From positions 179,314 to 243,313 of the forward strand of contig NW_027506919.1 in NCBI RefSeq assembly GCF_052324685.1: a stretch of 64,000 bases of DNA, read 5' to 3'. Of this stretch, positions 48,421 to 60,186 are shown piece by piece. The translations under genes were made by a program, and so were the position numbers. Under the pieces are notes generated by a model, which saw only the letters and a list, made by a program, of their open reading frames with translations, had not been told where the DNA came from and ran no database searches. Numbering within the stretch: the stretch's first letter is position 1; each line of letters begins with the position of its first letter. This DNA is from Brachyhypopomus gauderio (Eukaryota > Chordata > Actinopteri > Gymnotiformes > Hypopomidae).

Positions 48421-49424
48421 ATGACATTCAGCCTCATGCTGAAGAGCAACTGTCAAAACTTTAACACATACTGGGCTCTGTGGCGCAATGGATAGCGCAT
48501 TGGACTTCTAGACGCAGGTGTGTGGCCATTCAAAGGTTGTGGGTTCGAGTCCCACCAGAGTCATTTTTTCTTTGAAAACAACAAAATTCATCGCTCCTCA
48601 CTAATGACACCAATCCACAGTAAAAAGCCATGGCGAGGCTCCGTGGCTTAGCTGGTCATAGCGCCTGTCTAGTAAACAGGAAGTCCTGGGTTCAAATCCC
48701 AGCGGTGCCTTTCTATTATGTAAGCAGTTGTTAGGTCATGACATTCAGCCTCATGCTGAAGAGCAACTGTCAAAACTTTAACACATACTGGGCTCTGTGG
48801 CGCAATGGATAGCGCATTGGACTTCTAGACGCAGGTGTGTGGCCATTCAAAGGTTTTGGGTTCGAGTCCCACCAGAGTCATTTTTTCTTTGAAAACAACA
48901 AAATTCATCGCTCCTCACTAATGACACCAATCCACAGTAAAAAGCCATGGCGCGGCGTTGTGGCTTAGCTGGTCATAGCGCCTGTCTAGTAAACAGGAAG
49001 TCCTGGGTTCAAATCCCAGCGGTGCCTTTCCTTTATGTAAGCAGTTGTTAGGTCATGACATTTAGCCTCCTGCTGAAGAGCAACTGTCAAAACTTTAACA
49101 CATACTGGGCTCTGTGGCGCAATGGATAGCGCATTGGACTTCTAGACGCAGGTGTGTGGCCATTCAAAGGTTGTGGGCTTAAGTCCCACCAGAGTCATTT
49201 TTTCTTTGAAAACAACAAAATTCATCGCTCCTCACTAATGACACCAATGCACAGTCAAAAGCCATGGCGCGGCGCCGTGGCTTAGCTGGTCATAGCGCCT
49301 GTCTAGTAAACAGGAAGTCCTGGGTTCAAATCCCAGCGGTGCCTTTCTATTATGTAAGCAGTTGTTAGGTCATGACATTCAGCCTCCTGCTGAAGAGCAA
49401 CTGTCAAAACTTTAACACATACTG

Positions 49425-49505
49425 GGCTCTGTGGCGCAATGGATAGCGCATTAGACTTCTAGACGCAGGTGTGTGGCCATTCAAAGGTTGTGGGTTCGAG
49501 TCCCA
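49425..49505 (+). pseudogene. tRNA-Arg, 3'-truncated, G29A
   Basis: ATTAGAC form in higher-order copy 1; followed by a GGTGCCA Thr. Confidence 0.9.
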
Positions 49506-50145
49506 TGGCGCGGTGCCATGGCTTAGCTGGTCATAGTGCCTGTCTAGTAAACAGGAAGTCCTGGGTTCAAATCCCAGCGGTTCCTTTCTATTATGTAAGC
49601 AGTTGTTAGGTCATGACATTCAGCCTCATGCTGAAGAGCAACTGTCAAAACTTTAACACATACTGGGCTCTGTGGCGCAATGGATAGCGCATTGGACTTC
49701 TAGACGCAGGTGTGTGGCCATTCAAAGGTTGTGGGTTCGAGTCCCACCAGAGTCATTTTTTCTTTGAAAACAACAAAATTCATCGCTCCTCACTAATGAC
49801 ACCAATCCACAGTAAAAAGTCATGGCGCGGCGTCGTGGCTTAGCTGGTCATAGCGCCTGTCTAGTAAACAGGAAGTCCTGGGTTCAAATCCCAGCGGTGC
49901 CTTTCCTTTATGTAAGCAGTTGTTAGGTCATGACATTTAGCCTCCTGCTGAAGAGCAACTGTCAAAACTTTAACACATACTGGGCTCTGTGGCGCAATGG
50001 ATAGCGCATTGGACTTCTAGACGCAGGTGTGTGGCCATTCAAAGGTTGTGGGCTTAAGTCCCACCAGAGTCATTTTTTCTTTGAAAACAACAAAATTCAT
50101 CGCTCCTCACTAATGACACCAATGCACAGTCAAAAGCCATGGCGC

Positions 50146-53100
50146 GGCGCCATGGCTTAGCTGGTCATAGCGCCTGTCTAGTAAACAGGAAGTCCAGGGT
50201 TCAAATCCCAGCGGTGCCTTTCTATTATGTAAGCAGTTATTAGGTCATGACATTCAGCCTCATGCTGAAGAGCAACTGTCAAAACTTTAACACATACTGG
50301 GCTCTGTGGCGCAATGGATAGCGCATTGGACTTCTAGACGCAGGTGTGTGGCCATTCAAATGTTGTGGGTTCGAGTACCACCAGAGTCGTTTTTTCTTTG
50401 AAAACAACAAAATTCATCGCTCCTCACTAATGACACCAATCCACAGTAAAAAGCCATGGCGTGGCGCCGTGGCTTAGCTGGTCATAGCGCCTGTCTAGTA
50501 AACAGGAAGTCCTGGGTTCAAATCCCAGCGGTGCCTTTCTATTATGTAAGCAGTTGTTAGGTCATGACATTCAGCCTCATGCTGAAGAGCAACTGTCAAA
50601 ACTTTAACACATACTGGGCTCTGTGGCGCAATGGATAGCGCATTGGACTTCTAGACGCAGGTGTGTGGCCATTCAAAGGTTGTGGGTTCGAGTACCACCA
50701 GAGTCGTTTTTTCTTTGAAAACAACAAAATTCATCGCTCCTCACTAATGACACCAATGCACAGTAAAAAGCCATGGCGCGGCGCCGTGGCTTAGCTGGTC
50801 ATAGCGCCTGTCTAGTAAACAGGAAGTCCTGGGTTCAAATTCCACCGGTGCCTTTCTATTATGTAAGCAGTTGTTAGGTCATGACATTCAGCCTCATGCT
50901 GAAGAGCAACTGTCAAAACTTTAACACATACTGGGCTCTGTGGAGCAATGGATAGCGCATTGGACTTCTAGACGCAGGTGTGTGGCCATTCAAAGGTTGT
51001 GGGTTCGAGTACCACCAGAGTCATTTTTTCTTTGAAAACAACAAAATTCATCGCTCCTCACTAATGACACCAATGCACAGTAAAAAGCCATGGCGCGGCG
51101 CCGTGGCTTAGCTGGTCATAGCGCCTGTCTAGTAAACAGGAAGTCCTGGGTTCAAATCCCAGCGGTGCCTTTCCTTTATGTAAGCAGTTGTTAGGTCATG
51201 ACATTCAGCCTCATGCTGAAGAGCAACTGTCAGAACTTTAACACAAACTGGGCTTTGTGGCGCAATGGATAGCGCATTGGACTTCTAGACGCAGGTGTGT
51301 GGCCATTCAAAGCTTGTGGGTTCGAGTCCCACCCGAGTCATTTTTTCTTTGAAAACAACAAAATTCATCGCTCCTCACTAATGACACCAATGCACAGTAA
51401 AAAGCCATGGCGCGGCGCCGTGGCTTAGCTGGTCATAGCGCCTGTCTAGTAAACAGGAAGTCCTGGGTTCAAATCCCAGCGGTGCCTTTCTATTATGTAA
51501 GCAGTTGTTAGGTCATGACATTCAGCCTCATGCTGAAGAGCAACTGTCAAAACTTTAACACATACTGGGCTCTGTGGCGCAATGGATAGCGCATTGGACT
51601 TCTAGACGCAGGTGTGTGGCCATTCAAATGTTGTGGGTTCGAGTACCACCAGAGTCGTTTTTTCTTTGAAAACAACAAAATTCATCGCTCCTCACTAATG
51701 ACACCAATCCACAGTAAAAAGCCATGGCGTGGCGCCGTGGCTTAGCTGGTCATAGCGCCTGTCTAGTAAACAGGAAGTCCTGGGTTCAAATCCCAGCGGT
51801 GCCTTTCTATTATGTAAGCAGTTGTTAGGTCATGACATTCAGCCTCATGCTGAAGAGCAACTGTCAAAACTTTAACACATACTGGGCTCTGTGGCGCAAT
51901 GGATAGCGCATTGGACTTCTAGACGCAGGTGTGTGGCCATTCAAAGGTTGTGGGTTCGAGTACCACCAGAGTCGTTTTTTCTTTGAAAACAACAAAATTC
52001 ATCGCTCCTCACTAATGACACCAATGCACAGTAAAAAGCCATGGCGCGGCGCCGTGGCTTAGCTGGTCATAGCGCCTGTCTAGTAAACAGGAAGTCCTGG
52101 GTTCAAATCCCAGCGGTGCCTTTCCTTTATGTAAGCAGTTGTTAGGTCATGACATTTAGCCTCCTGCTGAAGAGCAACTGTCAAAACTTTAACACATACT
52201 GGGCTCTGTGGCGCAATGGATAGCGCATTGGACTTCTAGACGCAGGTGTGTGGCCATTCAAAGGTTGTGGGTTCGAGTACCACCAGAGTCGTTTTTTCTT
52301 TGAAAACAACAAAATTCATCGCTCCTCACTATTGACACCAATGCACAGTAAAAAGCCATGGCGCGGCGCCGTGGCTTAGCTGGTCATAGCGCCTGTCTAG
52401 TAAACAGGAAGTCCTGGGTTCAAATCCCAGCGGTGCCTTTCCTTTATGTAAGCAGTTGTTAGGTCATGACATTCAGCCTCATGCTGAAGAGCAACTGTCA
52501 AAACTTTAACACAAACTGGGCTTTGTGGCGCAATGGATAGCGCATTGGACTTCTAGACGCAGGTGTGTGGCCATTCAAAGGTTGTGGGTTCGAGTCCCAC
52601 CCGAGTCATTTTTTCTTTGAAAACAACAAAATTCATCGCTCCTCACTAATGACACCAATGCACAGTAAAAAGCCATGGCGTGGCGCCGTGGCTTAGCTGG
52701 TCATAGCGCCTGTCTAGTAAACAGGAAGTCCTGGGTTCAAATCCCAGCGGTGCCTTTCCTTTATGTAAGCAGTTGTTAGGTCATGACATTTAGCCTCCTG
52801 CTGAAGAGCAACTGTCAAAACTTTAACACATACTGGGCTCTGTGGCGCAATGGATAGCGCATTGGACTTCTAGACGCAGGTGTGTGGCCATTCAAAGGTT
52901 GTGGGTTCGAGTACCACCAGAGTCGTTTTTTCTTTGAAAACAACAAAATTCATCGCTCCTCACTAATGACACCAATCCACAGTAAAAAGCCATGGCGTGG
53001 CGCCGTGGCTTAGCTGGTCATAGCGCCTGTCTAGTAAACAGGAAGTCCTGGGTTCAAATCCCAGCGGTGCCTTTCTATTATGTAAGCAGTTGTTAGGTCA

Positions 53101-53263
53101 TGACATTCAGCCTCATGCTGAAGAGCAACTGTCAAAACTTTAACACATACTGGGCTCTGTGGAGCAATGGATAGCGCATTGGACTTCTAGACGCAGGTGT
53201 GTGGCCATTCAAAGGTTGTGGGTTCGAGGAAGGAAGTCCTGGGTTCAAATCCCAGCGGTGCCT
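50146..53263 (+). tRNA. Block 13: 10 Thr/Arg units ending in a fusion
   Basis: Thr starts with Arg code: 50146 T, 50463 T, 50780 DT, 51097 Q, 51414 T, 51731 T, 52048 T, 52365 Q, 52682 T, 52999 F. The order matches 43442-46559 exactly at an offset of 6,704 bp, including the private AGTCCAGGG change in the first Thr and CCACCGG in Thr 50780. Confidence 0.93.
53153..53263 (+). tRNA. Arg/Thr fusion tRNA gene, copy 8
   Basis: Counterpart of the copy at 46449, exactly 6,704 bp on, with the same linker change. Confidence 0.85.
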
Positions 53264-55091
53264 TTCTATTATGTAACCAGTTGTTAGGTCATGACATTCA
53301 GCCTCATGCTGAAGAGCAACTGTCAAAACTTTAACACATACTGGGCTCTGTGGCGCAATGGATAGCGCATTGGACTTCTAGACGCAGGTGTGTGGCCATT
53401 CAAAGGTTGTGGGTTCGAGTCCCACCAGAGTCGTTTTTGCTTTGAAAACAACAAAATTCATCGCTCCTCACTAATGACACCAATCCACAGTAAAAAGCCA
53501 TGGCGTGGCGCCGTGGCTTAGCTGGTCATAGCGCCTGTCTAGTAAACAGGAAGTCCTGGGTTCAAATTCCAGCGGTGCCTTTCTATTATGTAAGCAGTTG
53601 TTAGGTCATGACATTCAGCCTCATGCTGAAGAGCAACTGTCAAAACTTTAACACATACTGGGCTCTGTGGAGCAATGGATAGCGCATTGGACTTCTAGAC
53701 GCAGGTGTGTGGCCATTCAAAGGTTGTGGGTTCGAGTACCACCAGAGTCATTTTTTTTTTGAAAACAACAAAATTCATCGCTCCTCACTAATGACACCAA
53801 TGCACAGTAAAAAGCCATGGCGCGGCGCCGTGGCTTAGCTGGTCATAGCGCCTGTCTAGTAAACAGGAAGTCCTGGGTTCAAATCCCAGCGGTGCCTTTC
53901 CTTTATGTAAGCAGTTGTTAGGTCATGACATTTAGCCTCCTGCTGAAGAGCAACTGTCAAAACTTTAACACATACTGGGCTCTGTGGCGCAATGGATAGC
54001 GCATTGGACTTCTAGACGCAGGTGTGTGGCCATTCAAAGGTTGTGGGCTTAAGTCCCACCAGAGTCATTTTTTCTTTGAAAACAACAAAATTCATCGCTC
54101 CTCACTAATGACACCAATGCACAGTCAAAAGCCATGGCGCGGCGCCATGGCTTAGCTGGTCATAGCGCCTGTCTAGTAAACAGGAAGTCCTGGGTTCAAA
54201 TCCCAGCGGTGCCTTTCCTTTATGTAAGCAGTTTTTAGGTCATGACATTTAGCCTCCTGCTGAAGAGCAACTGTCAAAACTTTAACACATACTGGGCTCT
54301 GTGGCGCAATGGATAGCGCATTGGACTTCTAGACGCAGGTGTGTGGCCATTCAAAGGTTGTGGGTTCGAGTCCCACCAGAGTCATTTTTTCTTTGAAAAC
54401 AACAAAATTCATCGCTCCTCACTAATGACACCAATCCACAGTAAAAAGCCATGGCGAGGCTCCGTGGCTTAGCTGGTCATAGCGCCTGTCTAGTAAACAG
54501 GAAGTCCTGGGTTCAAATCCCAGCGGTGCCTTTCTATTATGTAAGCAGTTGTTAGGTCATGACATTCAGCCTCATGCTGAAGAGCAACTGTCAAAACTTT
54601 AACACATACTGGGCTCTGTGGCGCAATGGATAGCGCATTGGACTTCTAGACGCAGGTGTGTGGCCATTCAAAGGTTGTGGGTTCGAGTCCCACCAGAGTC
54701 ATTTTTTCTTTGAAAACAACAAAATTCATCGCTCCTCACTAATGACACCAATCCACAGTAAAAAGCCATGGCGCGGCGTTGTGGCTTAGCTGGTCATAGC
54801 GCCTGTCTAGTAAACAGGAAGTCCTGGGTTCAAATCCCAGCGGTGCCTTTCCTTTATGTAAGCAGTTGTTAGGTCATGACATTTAGCCTCCTGCTGAAGA
54901 GCAACTGTCAAAACTTTAACACATACTGGGCTCTGTGGCGCAATGGATAGCGCATTGGACTTCTAGACGCAGGTGTGTGGCCATTAAAAGGTTGTGGGCT
55001 TAAGTCCCACCAGAGTCATTTTTTCTTTGAAAACAACAAAATTCATCGCTCCTCACTAATGACACCAATGCACAGTCAAAAGCCATGGCGC

Positions 55092-55124
55092 GGCGCCGTG
55101 GCTTAGCTGGTCATAGCGCCTGTC
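55092..55124 (+). pseudogene. tRNA-Thr, 5' fragment
   Basis: Identical deletion 6,704 bp after the first; Arg follows at 55178. Confidence 0.9.
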
Positions 55125-56128
55125 ATGACATTCAGCCTCATGCTGAAGAGCAACTGTCAAAACTTTAACACATACTGGGCTCTGTGGCGCAATGGATAGC
55201 GCATTGGACTTCTAGACGCAGGTGTGTGGCCATTCAAAGGTTGTGGGTTCGAGTCCCACCAGAGTCATTTTTTCTTTGAAAACAACAAAATTCATCGCTC
55301 CTCACTAATGACACCAATCCACAGTAAAAAGCCATGGCGAGGCTCCGTGGCTTAGCTGGTCATAGCGCCTGTCTAGTAAACAGGAAGTCCTGGGTTCAAA
55401 TCCCAGCGGTGCCTTTCTATTATGTAAGCAGTTGTTAGGTCATGACATTCAGCCTCATGCTGAAGAGCAACTGTCAAAACTTTAACACATACTGGGCTCT
55501 GTGGCGCAATGGATAGCGCATTGGACTTCTAGACGCAGGTGTGTGGCCATTCAAAGGTTTTGGGTTCGAGTCCCACCAGAGTCATTTTTTCTTTGAAAAC
55601 AACAAAATTCATCGCTCCTCACTAATGACACCAATCCACAGTAAAAAGCCATGGCGCGGCGTTGTGGCTTAGCTGGTCATAGCGCCTGTCTAGTAAACAG
55701 GAAGTCCTGGGTTCAAATCCCAGCGGTGCCTTTCCTTTATGTAAGCAGTTGTTAGGTCATGACATTTAGCCTCCTGCTGAAGAGCAACTGTCAAAACTTT
55801 AACACATACTGGGCTCTGTGGCGCAATGGATAGCGCATTGGACTTCTAGACGCAGGTGTGTGGCCATTCAAAGGTTGTGGGCTTAAGTCCCACCAGAGTC
55901 ATTTTTTCTTTGAAAACAACAAAATTCATCGCTCCTCACTAATGACACCAATGCACAGTCAAAAGCCATGGCGCGGCGCCGTGGCTTAGCTGGTCATAGC
56001 GCCTGTCTAGTAAACAGGAAGTCCTGGGTTCAAATCCCAGCGGTGCCTTTCTATTATGTAAGCAGTTGTTAGGTCATGACATTCAGCCTCCTGCTGAAGA
56101 GCAACTGTCAAAACTTTAACACATACTG

Positions 56129-56209
56129 GGCTCTGTGGCGCAATGGATAGCGCATTAGACTTCTAGACGCAGGTGTGTGGCCATTCAAAGGTTGTGGGTT
56201 CGAGTCCCA
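56129..56209 (+). pseudogene. tRNA-Arg, 3'-truncated, G29A
   Basis: Counterpart of 49425 at 6,704 bp, same GGTGCCA Thr after it. Confidence 0.9.
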
Positions 56210-59068
56210 TGGCGCGGTGCCATGGCTTAGCTGGTCATAGTGCCTGTCTAGTAAACAGGAAGTCCTGGGTTCAAATCCCAGCGGTTCCTTTCTATTATGT
56301 AAGCAGTTGTTAGGTCATGACATTCAGCCTCATGCTGAAGAGCAACTGTCAAAACTTTAACACATACTGGGCTCTGTGGCGCAATGGATAGCGCATTGGA
56401 CTTCTAGACGCAGGTGTGTGGCCATTCAAAGGTTGTGGGTTCGAGTCCCACCAGAGTCATTTTTTCTTTGAAAACAACAAAATTCATCGCTCCTCACTAA
56501 TGACACCAATCCACAGTAAAAAGTCATGGCGCGGCGTCGTGGCTTAGCTGGTCATAGCGCCTGTCTAGTAAACAGGAAGTCCTGGGTTCAAATCCCAGCG
56601 GTGCCTTTCCTTTATGTAAGCAGTTGTTAGGTCATGACATTTAGCCTCCTGCTGAAGAGCAACTGTCAAAACTTTAACACATACTGGGCTCTGTGGCGCA
56701 ATGGATAGCGCATTGGACTTCTAGACGCAGGTGTGTGGCCATTCAAAGGTTGTGGGCTTAAGTCCCACCAGAGTCATTTTTTCTTTGAAAACAACAAAAT
56801 TCATCGCTCCTCACTAATGACACCAATGCACAGTAAAAAGCCATGGCGCGGCGCCGTGGCTTAGCTGGTCATAGCGCCTGTCTAGTAAACAGGAAGTCCT
56901 GGGTTCAAATCCCAGCGGTGCCTTTCTATTATGTAAGCAGTTGTTAGGTCATGACATTCAGCCTCATGCTGAAGAGCAACTGTCAAAACTTTAACACATA
57001 CTGGGCTCTGTGGCGCAATGGATAGCGCATTGGACTTCTAGACGCAGGTGTGTGGCCATTCAAATGTTGTGGGTTCGAGTACCACCAGAGTCGTTTTTTC
57101 TTTGAAAACAACAAAATTCATCGCTCCTCACTAATGACACCAATCCACAGTAAAAAGCCATGGCGTGGTGCCGTGGCTTAGCTGGTCATAGCGCCTGTCT
57201 AGTAAACAGGAAGTCCTGGGTTCAAATCCCAGCGGTGCCTTTCTATTATGTAAGCAGTTGTTAGGTCATGACATTCAGCCTCATGCTGAAGAGCAACTGT
57301 CAAAACTTTAACACATACTGGGCTCTGTGGCGCAATGGATAGCGCATTGGACTTCTAGACGCAGGTGTGTGGCCATTCAAAGGTTGTGGGTTCGAGTACC
57401 ACCAGAGTCGTTTTTTCTTTGAAAACAACAAAATTCATCGCTCCTCACTATTGACACCAATGCACAGTAAAAAGCCATGGCGCGGCGCCGTGGCTTAGCT
57501 GGTCATAGCGCCTGTCTAGTAAACAGGAAGTCCTGGGTTCAAATCCCAGCGGTGCCTTTCCTTTATGTAAGCAGTTGTTAGGTCATGACATTCAGCCTCA
57601 TGCTGAAGAGCAACTGTCAAAACTTTAACACAAACTGGGCTTTGTGGCGCAATGGATAGCGCATTGGACTTCTAGACGCAGGTGTGTGGCCATTCAAAGG
57701 TTGTGGGTTCGAGTCCCACCCGAGTCGTTTTTGCTTTGAAAACAACAAAATTCATCGCTCCTCACTAATGACACCAATGCACAGTAAAAAGCCATGGCGC
57801 GGCGCCGTGGCTTAGCTGGTCATAGCGCCTGTCTAGTAAACAGGAAGTCCTGGGTTCAAATCCCAGCGGTGCCTTTCCTTTATGTAAGCAGTTGTTAGGT
57901 CATGACATTTAGCCTCCTGCTGAAGAGCAACTGTCAAAACTTTAACACATACTGGGCTCTGTGGCGCAATGGATAGCGCATTGGACTTCTAGACGCAGGT
58001 GTGTGGCCATTCAAAGGTTGTGGGCTTAAGTCCCACCAGAGTCATTTTTTCTTTGAAAACAACAAAATTCATCGCTCCTCACTAATGACACCAATGCACA
58101 GTCAAAAGCCATGGCGCGGCGCCGTGGCTTAGCTGGTCATAGCGCCTGTCTAGTAAACAGGAAGTCCTGGGTTCAAATCCCAGCGGTGCCTTTCCTTTAT
58201 GTAAGCAGTTTTTAGGTCATGACATTTAGCCTCCTGCTGAAGAGCAACTGTCAAAACTTTAACACATACTGGGCTCTGTGGCGCAATGGATAGCGCATTG
58301 GACTTCTAGACGCAGGTGTGTGGCCATTCAAAGGTTGTGGGTTCGAGTCCCACCAGAGTCATTTTTTCTTTGAAAACAACAAAATTCATCGCTCCTCACT
58401 AATGACACCAATCCACAGTAAAAAGCCATGGCGAGGCTCCGTGGCTTAGCTGGTCATAGCGCCTGTCTAGTAAACAGGAAGTCCTGGGTTCAAATCCCAG
58501 CGGTGCCTTTCTATTATGTAAGCAGTTGTTAGGTCATGACATTCAGCCTCATGCTGAAGAGCAACTGTCAAAACTTTAACACATACTGGGCTCTGTGGCG
58601 CAATGGATAGCGCATTGGACTTCTAGACGCAGGTGTGTGGCCATTCAAAGGTTGTGGGTTCGAGTCCCACCAGAGTCATTTTTTCTTTGAAAACAACAAA
58701 ATTCATCGCTCCTCACTAATGACACCAATCCACAGTAAAAAGCCATGGCGCGGCGTTGTGGCTTAGCTGGTCATAGCGCCTGTCTAGTAAACAGGAAGTC
58801 CTGGGTTCAAATCCCAGCGGTGCCTTTCCTTTATGTAAGCAGTTGTTAGGTCATGACATTTAGCCTCCTGCTGAAGAGCAACTGTCAAAACTTTAACACA
58901 TACTGGGCTCTGTGGCGCAATGGATAGCGCATTGGACTTCTAGACGCAGGTGTGTGGCCATTCAAAGGTTGTGGGCTTAAGTCCCACCAGAGTCATTTTT
59001 TCTTTGAAAACAACAAAATTCATCGCTCCTCACTAATGACACCAATGCACAGTCAAAAGCCATGGCGC

Positions 59069-59101
59069 GGCGCCGTGGCTTAGCTGGTCATAGCGCCTGT
59101 C
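59069..59101 (+). pseudogene. tRNA-Thr, 5' fragment
   Basis: Third copy of the same deletion, 3,977 bp on; Arg follows at 59155. Confidence 0.9.
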
Positions 59102-60105
59102 ATGACATTCAGCCTCATGCTGAAGAGCAACTGTCAAAACTTTAACACATACTGGGCTCTGTGGCGCAATGGATAGCGCATTGGACTTCTAGACGCAGGT
59201 GTGTGGCCATTCAAAGGTTGTGGGTTCGAGTCCCACCAGAGTCATTTTTTCTTTGAAAACAACAAAATTCATCGCTCCTCAGTAATGACACCAATCCACA
59301 GTAAAAAGCCATGGCGAGGCTCCGTGGCTTAGCTGGTCATAGCGCCTGTCTAGTAAACAGGAAGTCCTGGGTTCAAATCCCAGCGGTGCCTTTCTATTAT
59401 GTAAGCAGTTGTTAGGTCATGACATTCAGCCTCATGCTGAAGAGCAACTGTCAAAACTTTAACACATACTGGGCTCTGTGGCGCAATGGATAGCGCATTG
59501 GACTTCTAGACGCAGGTGTGTGGCCATTCAAAGGTTTTGGGTTCGAGTCCCACCAGAGTCATTTTTTCTTTGAAAACAACAAAATTCATCGCTCCTCACT
59601 AATGACACCAATCCACAGTAAAAAGCCATGGCGCGGCGTTGTGGCTTAGCTGGTCATAGCGCCTGTCTAGTAAACAGGAAGTCCTGGGTTCAAATCCCAG
59701 CGGTGCCTTTCCTTTATGTAAGCAGTTGTTAGGTCATGACATTTAGCCTCCTGCTGAAGAGCAACTGTCAAAACTTTCACACATACTGGGCTCTGTGGCG
59801 CAATGGATAGCGCATTGGACTTCTAGACGCAGGTGTGTGGCCATTCAAAGGTTGTGGGCTTAAGTCCCACCAGAGTCATTTTTTCTTTGAAAACAACAAA
59901 ATTCATCGCTCCTCACTAATGACACCAATGCACAGTCAAAAGCCATGGCGCGGCGCCGTGGCTTAGCTGGTCATAGCGCCTGTCTAGTAAACAGGAAGTC
60001 CTGGGTTCAAATCCCAGCGGTGCCTTTCTATTATGTAAGCAGTTGTTAGGTCATGACATTCAGCCTCCTGCTGAAGAGCAACTGTCAAAACTTTAACACA
60101 TACTG

Positions 60106-60186
60106 GGCTCTGTGGCGCAATGGATAGCGCATTAGACTTCTAGACGCAGGTGTGTGGCCATTCAAAGGTTGTGGGTTCGAGTCCCA
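60106..60186 (+). pseudogene. tRNA-Arg, 3'-truncated, G29A
   Basis: Counterpart of 56129 at 3,977 bp; the following Thr is GGCGCCA rather than GGTGCCA. Confidence 0.9.

Larger units (their letters stand above)
43442..50145 (+). repeat. 6,704-bp higher-order repeat C, copy 1
   Basis: 21 Thr starts (one of them a 5' fragment) plus one fusion in the order T, T, DT, Q, T, T, T, Q, T, F, ok, DT, K, ok, ok, K, fragment, ok, K, X, ok, K. It is followed directly by copy 2 in the same order. Confidence 0.9.
46560..50145 (+). tRNA. Block 12: 11 Thr/Arg units, one Thr truncated
   Basis: Solo Arg at 46640 (ok). Thr starts with Arg code: 46803 DT, 47120 K, 47437 ok, 47754 ok, 48071 K, 48388 truncated Thr with Arg at 48474 (ok), 48637 ok, 48954 K, 49271 X, 49512 ok, 49829 K. 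Arg 48791 has TTTT at 48854-48857 inside its T arm. Linker of 47437 has T5. Thr 48071 and 48954 are GGCGTTG (two U-G pairs); Thr 47754 and 48637 are GGCTCCG. Confidence 0.92.
50146..56849 (+). repeat. 6,704-bp higher-order repeat C, copy 2
   Basis: Every Thr start is copy 1 plus 6,704. Private marks are shared (AGTCCAGGG Thr, CCACCGG Thr, GCTTGTGGG Arg, internal TTTT Arg, 5' Thr fragment, CGGTTCC Thr). Small differences, such as CTTTTTTTTTT at 47046 against ATTTTTTTTT at 53750, show that the two are not literal copies. Confidence 0.9.
53264..57800 (+). tRNA. Block 14: 14 Thr/Arg units, one Thr truncated
   Basis: Solo Arg at 53344 (ok). Thr starts with Arg code: 53507 DT, 53824 K, 54141 ok, 54458 ok, 54775 K, 55092 truncated Thr with Arg at 55178 (ok), 55341 ok, 55658 K, 55975 X, 56216 ok, 56533 K, 56850 T, 57167 T, 57484 Q. 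Arg 55495 has TTTT at 55558-55561. Arg 54929 has CATTAAAAGG in place of CATTCAAAGG, as in block 12. The last three units lie beyond the second higher-order copy. Confidence 0.92.
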
